Program-made: the position numbers and the translations under genes
Shown here: in pieces, positions 25,942 through 35,290 of the stretch
Layout of the letters: every line of letters begins with the position of its first letter
Numbering within the stretch: position 1 is the stretch's first letter
Source: Actinoalloteichus_B caeruleus
GTDB taxonomy: Bacteria; Actinomycetota; Actinomycetes; Mycobacteriales; Pseudonocardiaceae
Reading direction: 5' to 3' (one strand)
DNA length: 64,000 nt
NCBI RefSeq assembly: GCF_000718005.1
Contig: NZ_JODV01000017.1
The notes under the pieces: model-generated
Seen by the model: only the letters and a program-made list of their open reading frames with translations
Database searches by the model: none
What the model was told of the DNA's origin: nothing

Positions 25942-28900
25942 TCACGAGCTCGCGAACTGGTCCTGGAGCCCGGCGTGCGGGACGACCAGGACGTCGGTGA
26001 ACCGCAGGAGGAGTCCTCCTGCCGGCGTCACGGCGGACACCGTGCAGCGGGGGTTGCCGCCCCCGGTCATCCCGTCGACGACGACGAGGAACGGGGTGTC
26101 GTCCGGCAGGGGCCCGTGGAGTTCCACGGTGCCGATGCCGGTGGGGAGCGCCGGCAGCCCGGTGGCGAGCCGGGCTCGGAGCAGCGCCGCCTGGAGGAGC
26201 AGGTCCGCCAGCACCGGCGAGTAGTTCGCCGCGTGGTAGGAGCGGGCCGCCACCGGCACGTCCGTGAGCTGGCATTCCAGCACGAGCCTGGGGTCCTCGG
26301 TGAGGACGCGTCGCAGGCCGCGGAGCTCCGGCCCGTGGAACAGGGTGCCGTCGGAGTAGTGTTCCGCCGCTCCCCGCCCGCTTCCCGGCGTGGGGAGTCC
26401 GCTGAGCCTGGCCGGCAGCGCGGGCCGCTCCGGCGGTGTGGGGAGGAGCGCGCGGTATCTGGGGCGACCGTCCGGGGTGGAGACGAGGACCTGGAGCCCG
26501 TCGGCCGTCCCGGTGGCGGTGGCGCGGAGCGCCGGTGGATCGTCGTCGGCCCACCGGACCCCGCTGAGGACGGTGAAGTCGGTGACCTGCCGCACCGGGA
26601 GTTCTGGCCGCAGCCGCCGCGCGACGTTCAGCACGAGGCCCAGGGCGAAGGTCACGGGCAGCACGACGGCCCCGCCGATGCGGTGGTCGGACACGACCGG
26701 TTCGTCGACGAGGGGGCGGAGGGACCGCTCGACCGTCGTCGTCGGTGCCCGGACCGGGGTGATCGGCGCGAGCGGCATGTCCGGTCCCACCGCGCACACC
26801 AGGTCCGAGGCGCGGTCCGGGCGGAACTGCTCGACGAAGCGGGCGACGCCCGTGTCCTCGGGGATGAGCGGTACGCCTCGGGCCGTGAAGAGCCGCGCCA
26901 CCTCGGGGGTGACCATGCCCCCCTCCCAGGCTCCCCAGTTGACCGACTGGACGGTGGTCGCGGGGCGGTGGCGGCGGACCGCGCACGCCAGCCGGTTGAG
27001 GGCCTCGTTGGCGGTGGCGTAGTCCGCCTGGCCCGGGTTGCCGAACAGGCCGGCCACGGAGGAGAAGAGCAGCAGGTGGCGGAGGTGGTCGGTGTCGAGG
27101 GCGTCGAGCACGTTCCGCAGACCGGTGATCTTGACGTCCAGGACCTCGGTCATCTCGCTGGCGCGCTTGTCCACCAGGCGGCGGTCGGCCAGTACGCCTG
27201 CCCCGTGCACCACCCCGGTCACCCGTCGCTGGTACGGCTCGAGGGCCCGTGCCGTGGCGACCGGGTCCGTGATGTCGACGGCCACGTACTCGGCGTGCGA
27301 TCCGGCGGCTTCGGCGTCGGAGAGGGTGCGGCGGATCTCCCGTCCGGCGAGTACCCGCCGGCGCTCCCTCTCGACCTCGGGCGGAGTGGGCCGGCCGCCG
27401 GAGGCGGCGAGGGCCCGCGCCGCGGCGGTACGCAGGTCGATGTCCTCGACCCCCACCGCCCACGGGGGGTCGGGTTCGAGACGTGACCTGCCGAGCAGGA
27501 TGAGTCCCGGCTGGTGGGCCCGTGCCAGGCCGACCGCGCAGGCCGCGGTGATGCCCCGCCCGCCTCCGGTGACCACGAGGAGGTCCTCGGCGCCCGGTTC
27601 CTGTCCCGCCGTCCCGGCGGGCAGGGGCAGCGGTCCCTGGCGCTCCTCCTGGTCGGTGAGACCGATCGTGCGCCGGACGCCGGCCGCGTCCCACCCGACG
27701 TCGTGGAGGTCGGTCTCCGCGTCCCGGAGTTCCCGCACGAGCAGCCTCGCCGCCCGCTCGGGGGCGAGTCGGGCGTCGAGGTCGACGATCCTGGCGAAGA
27801 GGGCGGGGTGTTCGAGTGCCGCGGTGCGCACCAGGCCGGCGAGGCCGCCGAGGGCGGCGCCGGCGAGGTCGGTCCCGGTGTAGCCGAGCTGACCGTCGGT
27901 CCTGGTCACGCAGAGGAAGGTCGTCCGGTGTCCGTCGGGACGCCCGGCCAGGCGTCCCAGGTTCCTCGCCGCCAGCATCAGACCGGCCAGCAGCGCGTCC
28001 CGCGCGTCGGAGAGGTCGGCGGGGCGAGGCGCGAGGTAGACGACGAGGTCGAGGGGGGTGCCGTCGTCGGTGTCCTCCTCACCGATCGTCCACCCTTCGG
28101 AGGTGAGCGCTTCGGCGAAGCACCTGGCGTGGTCCTCGGTGAGAGCACCGGCGAGCAACGCGGTCGGCGTGGCCCGGTAGGCATCGACGGCGACGTCGGG
28201 AGGCGGCAGTTCCACCGGGCGGGCCCACCGCCGCCCGACGGCGGGACCGCCCTCACCTTTTGGGTCGGCCACCACCTCCTCGGCTGGCGCGGGAGGAGCG
28301 ATCCCGACGGATTCGGGGACAGGGTCGGGGGCGTGGTCGGGGACGAGGACGTCCACGAGGTCATCCAACGTCCGCGACTCCCCCAACTCCTCCAAACCCA
28401 CCCCACCCAAACCAGGCCACCGCTCCCGCAACGCCCCCACCACCTCGACCCGCTTGATCGAGTCCACCCCCAGATCCGCCTCCACATCCATCGACGGATC
28501 GACCATCTCCACCGGATACCCCGTCCGCTCCGCCACCACCTCCACCAACACCCGACGCACCTCGTCCCGGGACGGCACCACCGACACCTCACCCGCACCC
28601 ACCACGACGGGTTCCGCCGTGATCGGCTGGGCCACGGGTGCCGTGTCCGGTGTGGAGGCCCGGGCAGGGGACAGGGGCACGACATCACCGCTGCCGCCTC
28701 CGGTGCCCCCGGTCTCGCCCGGTTCCCCCACGGCCGGTCCCGGTGCGGGCGCGGGCACCAGGACGGCCCGGTCCCCGGAGGTCGGGGGTAGCGCCCCGCC
28801 GGGCACCGCGCCGAGCTCGGCCAGGGCACGCAGGGTCTCGCTGGCCCGCACGTGGCTCCGCCCGATGGCCAGCGCGGTGTCGGTCACCGCGCCGATCCCG

Positions 28901-31900
28901 GCCAGCACGTCGGGCGGGGTCTCCCCGCGTCCGTGCGCGTGCAGCAGCCCGGCGAGCTGCTCGGCGACGCGGAGCTGGCTCGTCAGGTAGTCGTCGTGCA
29001 GCGCCAGGTGCCGCGCGGCGAGTTCCGTGAGCGCGCCGTCTCCCCCGAGGGGCCGGGGGGCCGGGCTGGCACCGGCGGGCCCCGGGCGCGTGGGGACGTG
29101 GGGCTCGTCGGGGGCCGCAAGCCGGGGCGGGACGTCCTCGGGGGTGGTGGGGCCGCCGGCCGGGGCCGCCGCCTCCGGGATCCGGTACCCCTCGCGGAGC
29201 GCCTGGCGGTAGCGTTCGCGCCGGTCCGCCGGGACGTGGTTCGCGCCGTTCATGGGAATGCTCATCTTCGGTTTCTCCTCGTCGCGCGGCGGTGCGGCCG
29301 CGTGACGGTTGGGGTGGGTCAGCGGGTGGCCGAGCACGATCAGGCGGGCGACGAGTTGCTTGAGCGAGCGGTCGGCGTCGCCGTGCGGCCCGGGGTCGCA
29401 GGTCAGGACCTCGACGTCGGCGCGCCCGGTCAGGAGGCGGCGGACCAGTCCCGACAGGACCCGACCCGGTCCGAACTCGACGAAGACCCGGACACCCTCC
29501 TCGTGGAGTTCCTCGACCCTCGGGCCGAACGACACCGGGCCGGTGAGCTGGTCGACCAGGATGCGGGCGTCGCGCAGCGGGTCTGATCCGTACTCGGCAC
29601 CGAGGGTGGTGCTGCGCACCGGGAACGCCGGGGTGGTGAGGTCGACGTCGGCGACGGCCGAGGCGAAGGCCGGCTCCGCCGCGCGCATGCGCGGGGTGTG
29701 GAACGCCGCGGCGACCGGGAGCACCCTCGCCCCGACGCCCTCGGCACGGCAGGCGTCGACGAACCGCCGCACGGAGTCCGTGCCGCCGCCAACGACCACC
29801 TGGTCGGGGGCGTTGTCGTTGCACAGGACGACATCGTCGTGCCCGGCCAGCAGGGTGGTCAGCCGGTCGGCGCCGCACCCGACCGCCGCCATCGCGCCCG
29901 GGTCCCCCGCTGGCTCGTGCCGCTCCTCCGAGGACTCCTCCTGAGCGTCGCGGTGGGTCCCGGCCGCCGTCATGGCCCGCCCCCGGGCCACGGCGAGCCG
30001 GAGGAAGTCCTCGTCCGAGAGGCTGCCCGCGCTCCAGAGCGCGGTGAGTTCGCCGAAGCTGTGCCCGAGGGCGGTGTCCGGCCGGAAGCCGAGTTCACGG
30101 ACGTACCGGTACTGGCCGAGGGACAGTGCCCCGATGGCGGGTTGGGCGCGGTCGGTGGCGCGGAGCGCGGTCTCCTGCCGGGCCTCGTCGTCCTGGTCGA
30201 ACGCCGGTGGGGGGAAGACGGCGGCACCGAGCCCGGCGGCGTGGCGTTCGGCCTCGTCGAAGGCGGCACGCAGCGGGGGGAGGGCGAGCACCGCCGTCCG
30301 GCCCATGCCCACGTACTGGCTGCCCTGTCCCGCGAACAGGGCCGCCGTCCGTCGGGCGGGGCGCGCGCGGGCGGCGAACCAGATCCCTTCGGGCAGCTCG
30401 AACCCGCCGACCTCGGGGTCGCGCCGCAACGTGGAGAGCGCGAGCTGGCGGAGGGTCTCCAACTCGGCCTCGTCCCTGGCCACCGCGGTGATCCTCGGGT
30501 GTTCGTCGGGGACGGGCTCGGTCAGCTCCGGAGGGGCACCGGGGACGTCGAGTCCGAGGAGGAGTTCGGTGACCGTCGGAGCGTGCCACCCGTGGACCTG
30601 GTACGCGCGGTGCAGCACGGGGGCCGCGAGGCGGGGGTCGTTCGTGTCGACGTCGTCCCGGTGTTCCTCGAGGAGGCAGTGGAAGTTGGTGCCACCGAAG
30701 CCGAAGGCGGACACCCCGGCTCGCCGCCGGGGGTGGTACGGGGTCGTCAGCCAGGGTCTCGCCCGGGTGTTGACGTGGAAGGGTGACGAGTCCAGGTCCG
30801 CGTCCCGGCGGGGCGTGTCGACGTTGATGGTCGGGGGGAGGACGCGCTGGTGGAGGGCCAGGGCGACCTTGATGAGGGAGGCCGCGCCGGCCGCGGCCTT
30901 GGTGTGGCCGATCTGTGACTTGACGCTGCCGATCGCGGTGGCTCCCGCCGGCGCTCCCGCCTCCTCGAAGACCTGGCGCAGCGCGGTGAGTTCGGTGAGG
31001 TCCCCCACGACCGTCCCGGTGCCGTGGCACTCCAGCAGCCCGACCTGTTCTGGGCCGAACCCCGCCTCCTGGTAGGCGCGGCGGAGCGCCACGACCTGTC
31101 CCGAGGCCCTCGGGGCGTAGATGCTGGTGTACCGCCCGTCACTGGAGCTGCCGACGGCGTCGAGCACGGCGTAGATCCGGTCCCCGTCGCGCTCGGCGTC
31201 GGCCAGGCGCTTGAGGGCGAGCATGCCGAGGCCCTCCCCGATGAGCGTCCCGTCGGCCTCCTCGTCGAAGGGCCGCACCCGTTCGCGCCTGGACAGCGCG
31301 GGCGTCTTCGAGAAGCACAGGTACATCAGGATGGTGTTCTCGGCGTCGCACCCACCGCTGAGCATCAGGTCGGCGCGCCCGGACGCGAGTTCCGCCACGG
31401 CCATCCGGAGCGCGGCCAGGGAACTGGCGCAGGCGGCGTCGACGGTGCAGTTGGTCGCGCCGAGGTCGAACCGGTTGGCGATCCGCCCCGCCACGACGTT
31501 GCCGAGCATCCCGGGGAAGGAGTTCTCCTCCCAGGGCGCGAAGGCGGCGGTGAACTTCGCCGCGATCTCCTCGGCGTCGGTCTCGGTGAGCCCGCAGCTG
31601 CGGACGACCTCCTTGAGGACCGGGGTCTGCAACCGGGCCGAGAGCGGCTGGGTGAGGGAGTTGGAACCGGTCACGCCCAGGATGACGCCGGTGCGGGACG
31701 GGTCGTACCAGCTGGCGGAGGCGGTACCCGCGTCGGCCAGGGTCTGCCGGGCGACCACGAGGCTGAGGAGTTGGAGCACGCCGGTGACACCCAGCGTGGT
31801 CGGGGGCAGCCCGTAGTAGAGGGGGTCGAAGTCGATGGTGGGCACGAACCCGCCTCGGCGGGCGTACGTCTTGTCGGGGGCGGTGGGGTCGGGGTCGTAG

Positions 31901-32067
31901 TAGTCCTCGATCCGCCAGTGGGTCTCCGGGACCTCGGTGAGGCAGTCGACGCCGTGCACGATGTTGGTCCAGTACTCGTGGACGTTCCTCGCGCCGGGGA
32001 ACAGGCCACCGAGGCCGATGATGGCGATCCGGCCGTCGGCGGCGCCGGTGTTCGTCTGCGGGGTCAT
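25942..32067 (-). CDS. pfaA: PfaA-like megasynthase: KS - AT - single ACP - KR - DH
   Basis: A 2041-residue synthase subunit. Domains in order: ketosynthase (about 12-468; Cys213 in VDAACASSL, His348, His388), malonyl-type acyltransferase (about 575-900; GHSFGE, Ser670), a helical linker (about 1010-1060, HLALHDDYLTSQ), one acyl carrier domain (about 1168-1245; DSIKR with Ser1203), ketoreductase (about 1380-1740; GGGRGI at 1501-1506, Ser1670, Tyr1683) and a C-terminal double-hot-dog dehydratase-like domain (VSDHRIGGAVVLP). The DSIKR motif is the PUFA-synthase ACP signature, but those usually carry several ACPs in tandem; here there is one. The ATG at 32067 overlaps the thioesterase stop (ATGA); the longer 2214-residue frame is a shadow. 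Builds the acyl chain with PfaC and PfaD. Confidence 0.93.
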   Translation of the reverse strand: MTPQTNTGAADGRIAIIGLGGLFPGARNVHEYWTNIVHGVDCLTEVPETHWRIEDYYDPDPTAPDKTYARRGGFVPTIDFDPLYYGLPPTTLGVTGVLQLLSLVVARQTLADAGTASASWYDPSRTGVILGVTGSNSLTQPLSARLQTPVLKEVVRSCGLTETDAEEIAAKFTAAFAPWEENSFPGMLGNVVAGRIANRFDLGATNCTVDAACASSLAALRMAVAELASGRADLMLSGGCDAENTILMYLCFSKTPALSRRERVRPFDEEADGTLIGEGLGMLALKRLADAERDGDRIYAVLDAVGSSSDGRYTSIYAPRASGQVVALRRAYQEAGFGPEQVGLLECHGTGTVVGDLTELTALRQVFEEAGAPAGATAIGSVKSQIGHTKAAAGAASLIKVALALHQRVLPPTINVDTPRRDADLDSSPFHVNTRARPWLTTPYHPRRRAGVSAFGFGGTNFHCLLEEHRDDVDTNDPRLAAPVLHRAYQVHGWHAPTVTELLLGLDVPGAPPELTEPVPDEHPRITAVARDEAELETLRQLALSTLRRDPEVGGFELPEGIWFAARARPARRTAALFAGQGSQYVGMGRTAVLALPPLRAAFDEAERHAAGLGAAVFPPPAFDQDDEARQETALRATDRAQPAIGALSLGQYRYVRELGFRPDTALGHSFGELTALWSAGSLSDEDFLRLAVARGRAMTAAGTHRDAQEESSEERHEPAGDPGAMAAVGCGADRLTTLLAGHDDVVLCNDNAPDQVVVGGGTDSVRRFVDACRAEGVGARVLPVAAAFHTPRMRAAEPAFASAVADVDLTTPAFPVRSTTLGAEYGSDPLRDARILVDQLTGPVSFGPRVEELHEEGVRVFVEFGPGRVLSGLVRRLLTGRADVEVLTCDPGPHGDADRSLKQLVARLIVLGHPLTHPNRHAAAPPRDEEKPKMSIPMNGANHVPADRRERYRQALREGYRIPEAAAPAGGPTTPEDVPPRLAAPDEPHVPTRPGPAGASPAPRPLGGDGALTELAARHLALHDDYLTSQLRVAEQLAGLLHAHGRGETPPDVLAGIGAVTDTALAIGRSHVRASETLRALAELGAVPGGALPPTSGDRAVLVPAPAPGPAVGEPGETGGTGGGSGDVVPLSPARASTPDTAPVAQPITAEPVVVGAGEVSVVPSRDEVRRVLVEVVAERTGYPVEMVDPSMDVEADLGVDSIKRVEVVGALRERWPGLGGVGLEELGESRTLDDLVDVLVPDHAPDPVPESVGIAPPAPAEEVVADPKGEGGPAVGRRWARPVELPPPDVAVDAYRATPTALLAGALTEDHARCFAEALTSEGWTIGEEDTDDGTPLDLVVYLAPRPADLSDARDALLAGLMLAARNLGRLAGRPDGHRTTFLCVTRTDGQLGYTGTDLAGAALGGLAGLVRTAALEHPALFARIVDLDARLAPERAARLLVRELRDAETDLHDVGWDAAGVRRTIGLTDQEERQGPLPLPAGTAGQEPGAEDLLVVTGGGRGITAACAVGLARAHQPGLILLGRSRLEPDPPWAVGVEDIDLRTAAARALAASGGRPTPPEVERERRRVLAGREIRRTLSDAEAAGSHAEYVAVDITDPVATARALEPYQRRVTGVVHGAGVLADRRLVDKRASEMTEVLDVKITGLRNVLDALDTDHLRHLLLFSSVAGLFGNPGQADYATANEALNRLACAVRRHRPATTVQSVNWGAWEGGMVTPEVARLFTARGVPLIPEDTGVARFVEQFRPDRASDLVCAVGPDMPLAPITPVRAPTTTVERSLRPLVDEPVVSDHRIGGAVVLPVTFALGLVLNVARRLRPELPVRQVTDFTVLSGVRWADDDPPALRATATGTADGLQVLVSTPDGRPRYRALLPTPPERPALPARLSGLPTPGSGRGAAEHYSDGTLFHGPELRGLRRVLTEDPRLVLECQLTDVPVAARSYHAANYSPVLADLLLQAALLRARLATGLPALPTGIGTVELHGPLPDDTPFLVVVDGMTGGGNPRCTVSAVTPAGGLLLRFTDVLVVPHAGLQDQFASS

Positions 32068-32972
32068 CGTGGTCCCAATCGGAGGGGGTCGCGGACGGCG
32101 GGGGTGTCCTCGGCCAGCTCGGCGGAGATCAGCTCGACGCTGGCCGGCTCGGTGAGCATCGTGTAGTGGTTCCCGGGTACGACGACCGTGCGGAGGTGGG
32201 GAACCGCCCGCCACCCCGGGACGTCGTCGTCGGGGATGATCGAGTCGCGGGCGCGGATCAGGGTCGTGGGCATGGTCACCGCGCCCGGGGCCGCGCCGGA
32301 GCCGAGCCGGCGGTTGCGCAGCAGGCCCCACCGGTAGGACTGGAACACCTTGCGGAGCCCCGGGAGGCCGACACCCTCGTCGAGGGCGCCGACGGCCAGG
32401 GCTGCCTGGCGGAACCCCCACAACCACTGGTCGTGGGAGTTGGCCTGCTCCTGACCGGGGGGCGGCGCCGGGCGGATGGCACCGGGGTCCGGCGCCGGCA
32501 CTCCCGCGCGGGCGGCGAGGTACCGGCCGAACTCGGGCAACAGCGCCGCCGTGTCCTCGATGCTGTCGGCCCCCGTGCCCGACCACGGTGGCAGGCTGTC
32601 CAGGAGGACCAGTCGACCGGGTCGCCGGGGTGGGGGGAGGCCCGTCGCGATCGCGCAGGCGAGGGTTCCGCCGCCCGACCAGCCACCGAGGGTGGTGCGC
32701 TGGTCGAGGAGGTGGTGGGCGTCCAGCACCTCGGTGACGGTGTCCACGAGCCCGGACAGGTCGGTGTCCCCGCCGTGCCTGGCGGCGAACACGAACTGGG
32801 GCAGCGCGTCGAGGTCCACCAGGTAGGGGGTGCCGTGGGCCGCGAGGGCCGCGGCCAGTGGACGGTAGTGGGTGGCGGGGAGGCCTCCCGGATGGATGAG
32901 TGCGGCGCGGCGTTCCGCCGGGCCTCGCGCGAGCTGGCGGAGCAGCGGCCGCGTGTCAGGTGCCGGCGTCAT
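32064..32972 (-). CDS. Type I-like alpha/beta-hydrolase thioesterase of the Pfa-like operon
   Basis: A 302-residue alpha/beta hydrolase resembling polyketide/non-ribosomal thioesterases. The nucleophile motif is GGWSGGGTLA (GxSxG), and the catalytic His is in the late GNHYTMLTEP segment. A thioesterase of this kind would release or transfer the finished acyl chain from an ACP; classical marine pfa clusters lack a dedicated gene of this type. The ATG at 32972 gives a 17-base overlap with the ACP gene; an ORF extension to 33242 overlaps the ACP and is rejected. It ends 4 bases into pfaA (ATGA). So ACP, thioesterase and synthase are made in step. Confidence 0.85.
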   Translation of the reverse strand: MTPAPDTRPLLRQLARGPAERRAALIHPGGLPATHYRPLAAALAAHGTPYLVDLDALPQFVFAARHGGDTDLSGLVDTVTEVLDAHHLLDQRTTLGGWSGGGTLACAIATGLPPPRRPGRLVLLDSLPPWSGTGADSIEDTAALLPEFGRYLAARAGVPAPDPGAIRPAPPPGQEQANSHDQWLWGFRQAALAVGALDEGVGLPGLRKVFQSYRWGLLRNRRLGSGAAPGAVTMPTTLIRARDSIIPDDDVPGWRAVPHLRTVVVPGNHYTMLTEPASVELISAELAEDTPAVRDPLRLGPR

Positions 32973-33264
32973 TCCCGATCCCGCTCGCCGCGAGGTGCCG
33001 CGCGAGCCTCGCGATGGTCGGGTGGTACCAGAGCGCGGTCGGGCTGACCTCGACGCCGAGCCAGTTCTCGAGTTCACCGGCGAGTACCAGGGCTTCGGTG
33101 GAGTCGAGCTGGAACTCGTCGAGGAACTGGTCGACGTCCACCTCGGAGGTCGGGACGCCGGTCCTGGCCGCGACCTGGGTGACGAGCCACTCGCGGATCG
33201 TGTCCCCGTCCGGGGCGACCGTGGTGGGAGCGTGCTCGTCACCGGTCTCGTGGGGTGCTGTCAT
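32956..33264 (-). CDS. Discrete acyl carrier protein
   Basis: A 102-residue acyl carrier protein with the four-helix pattern and the phosphopantetheine site in FQLDSTEALVLAGELENWLG (Ser of DSTE). The second helix is typical; the C-terminal YHPTIARLARHL matches the last helix. The start is uncertain (ATG 33264 or TTG 33279), and neither has a strong ribosome site. It overlaps the thioesterase gene by 17 bases. The domain differs from the DSIKR type inside PfaA, resembling modular-synthase ACPs, so it may carry the starter or the finished chain rather than the growing chain. A free ACP next to a single-ACP PfaA is an uncommon arrangement. Confidence 0.85.
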   Translation of the reverse strand: MTAPHETGDEHAPTTVAPDGDTIREWLVTQVAARTGVPTSEVDVDQFLDEFQLDSTEALVLAGELENWLGVEVSPTALWYHPTIARLARHLAASGIGNDAGT

Positions 33265-33296
33265 GCCGGGGTTGTCCAATCTGGTGTGGTGGCGCG

Positions 33297-34592
33297 TCAG
33301 GCGCGTTGCGGGGAGCGGGCCAGGAGGCGCAGGGCGGCCTCCGCCGCGTCGAGCCCGGATTCGTGGGCGGCCTCATGGGACGCGAGGTTGTCCGGCCCGA
33401 CCCGGCGGGCGTGCAGGTAGGAACCGGCGAGCAGCACCCTGCTGTCCCGGTTGACCAGGCGGCGGGTGTCGTCCTGTTGCAGGTTCCGCAGCCGGGTGTC
33501 GACCACCGGGTGGCGGAACCGGAACTCCGCCAGGACCGGGTCCGGAGTGCCCACCGGGTCCATGCTGAGGAAGTAGTCGTTCTCCGCGCGGAAGCGCTGG
33601 AGCGCGTTGAGGTGGTAGGTGGCCCACGAGGCCCGGGCCGGGGCGGGGGCCTCGCCGGCGGGCGGGACGGCGAAGTTCAGCGCTCGCCACTGGCGGCGGT
33701 CCGCCGGCATCTCCGCGGGGTCCTGGTGGAGGACGACCCTGCTGTCGCGATACCGCACGGCACCCAGTACCTCGACGGCGGGCAGCGGAGCGGCGAGGAG
33801 GCCGAGCGCCTGGTCCGCGTGCGTGGCGAGCACGACGGCGTCGAACCGCTCGGCGGGGCCGTCGGTGGTGAGGTCGACGCCGTCGCCGTCGGGCCGGACG
33901 GCCCGCACCGGGCACTCCGTCCTGAGTTGGACCCCGGCGTCCTCCAGCGCGCGCCGGGCCGCCGCCACGTAGGTGCCGCTTCCCCCCACCACCGTGCGCC
34001 ACCTCGCTCCCTCCGCGCCGAGTCCGTGCCTCCCGTGGGCGAGGCTGAGCGCGAGGACGGCCGAGGTGGGCGCGTCCCAGATCACCTCGGGCGGCAGGGA
34101 CCAGGCCGCGCAGGCGAGCAGCACGGCTGGCCCCCGGCGGAAGGGAGCGCCGTAGCCGTGCTGGTCGAGGTAGTGGCCGAGCGGCAGGTCAGCCGCGCCC
34201 CGCACCAGGTGCCGGGGTGCCTCCCGGAGGAACCTGTCGGACTCCTCCCACGCCGCGGCCCAGTCGCCCGGGCGCTGTTCCGGGTCCGGCTCGTCGACGA
34301 GCACGGCCTCGCCGGTGCCCCTGACGAACCGGCACATGCTCAGGGAGGCGACATGGGAGTCGACGCCCAGTTCGGCGAGGAAGGCGGAGTACTTCGGATA
34401 GCTGGCCTCGTTGTACACCACGAATCCCACGTCGAGACCGCGACGCTCGCCGTTTTCGAATACGTCGACGGTGCGCGCGTGCCCACCGAGGTGCGGGGTG
34501 GCCTCGAAAAGGGTGATGTGCGCGTGGCCGCGCAACCGATAGGCGGTCGAAATTCCGGCCGCCCCGCCGCCAACAATCGCCACCTTCGCCAT
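33297..34592 (-). CDS. FAD-dependent amine-oxidase/desaturase-like oxidoreductase, first gene of the Pfa-like operon
   Basis: A 431-residue flavoprotein of the NAD/FAD-binding type (amine oxidase/phytoene desaturase-like; COG2907 pattern). The dinucleotide motif is VAIVGGGAAGISTAYRL near the N-terminus, followed by LFEATPHLGGHART. The stretch VGFVVYNEASYPKYSAFLAELGV is characteristic of the subgroup. It is the leading gene of the leftward operon, 32 bases before the ACP gene. Relatives are often found next to cyclopropane-fatty-acid or lipid genes, so it may desaturate or otherwise oxidise the acyl chain; that is inference. The ATG at 34592 has no strong ribosome site, and a longer frame to 34679 has no better support. 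Confidence 0.8.
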   Translation of the reverse strand: MAKVAIVGGGAAGISTAYRLRGHAHITLFEATPHLGGHARTVDVFENGERRGLDVGFVVYNEASYPKYSAFLAELGVDSHVASLSMCRFVRGTGEAVLVDEPDPEQRPGDWAAAWEESDRFLREAPRHLVRGAADLPLGHYLDQHGYGAPFRRGPAVLLACAAWSLPPEVIWDAPTSAVLALSLAHGRHGLGAEGARWRTVVGGSGTYVAAARRALEDAGVQLRTECPVRAVRPDGDGVDLTTDGPAERFDAVVLATHADQALGLLAAPLPAVEVLGAVRYRDSRVVLHQDPAEMPADRRQWRALNFAVPPAGEAPAPARASWATYHLNALQRFRAENDYFLSMDPVGTPDPVLAEFRFRHPVVDTRLRNLQQDDTRRLVNRDSRVLLAGSYLHARRVGPDNLASHEAAHESGLDAAEAALRLLARSPQRA

Positions 34593-35290
34593 CCGCACCG
34601 CCGTTCGGTTCGCCTTCGCACGGTTCTCACCGCACCCGCCACGTACACAGACCAGCGGGAGTCCCCACTGGATACACATCGGACGCGGAAATTCCTCCGT
34701 CCCGTGGGTCGGGTCCCGATCGGGAGCGACCGGCCGGGGATGGGCGGAACCGGCATCGGGAACCCGACGGCCCGCGGGCCGGCCGGGAGGCGGGAACGGC
34801 GTCCGAGCACCGCTGCCTCACCCATCCCCACCTGGGAGTATCACGCCGTGTACCCGTTCCTACTTCCGCTCCCCCGTCTCACCACCGCCACTCAACCAGC
34901 CACCATAACCTCGTTACGCAGAGCACCGGGGGAAGTGGCTTCACGCGACGAACTTCACCCGCCGGAATGAGGTGACACCATTGACGCGCGAATTCCCGCG
35001 CTCGTTCCGGCCGCCGGAAGTTCGCCGCGACGCACTGCCCGTCAGGCTTTCGGGTGAGATTCATCAAACGGCGCGGATGAGCCCCCGAAGGATGATCACT
35101 GACCCCGCGCAATCCCGACACCACCCACCCATCAGGTGAACTTCCCGGACCGAGGACCGGCCCGTGGTTTCACCCGGGGCGCGGCGCGGCCCTTTCCGCA
35201 CGAAACGAACACCGTCCCACCGTGGGGACGTCTCGATGGGCTGATCGGCTAATGTTCTCCCGTTGGTGTGAAGCGTTGGGGGCTCCGTCT
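34593..35290. other. Divergent regulatory region between the Pfa-like operon and the ECF sigma gene
   Basis: About 700 bases with no gene of normal codon bias. The part around 34850-35120 is less GC-rich than its surroundings. TAATGT at 35250-35255 may be the -10 of the rightward sigma gene, though no good -35 is visible. CGAACTT near 34950 and AAGTTCG near 35030 form a spaced inverted pair. It presumably holds the Pfa-like operon promoter. Confidence 0.5.

Noticed and set aside
32068..32586. N-terminal extension of pfaA to 2214 residues
   Set aside because: It overlaps the thioesterase gene and is Arg/Pro-rich; the ATG at 32067 overlaps the thioesterase stop and begins the KS domain.
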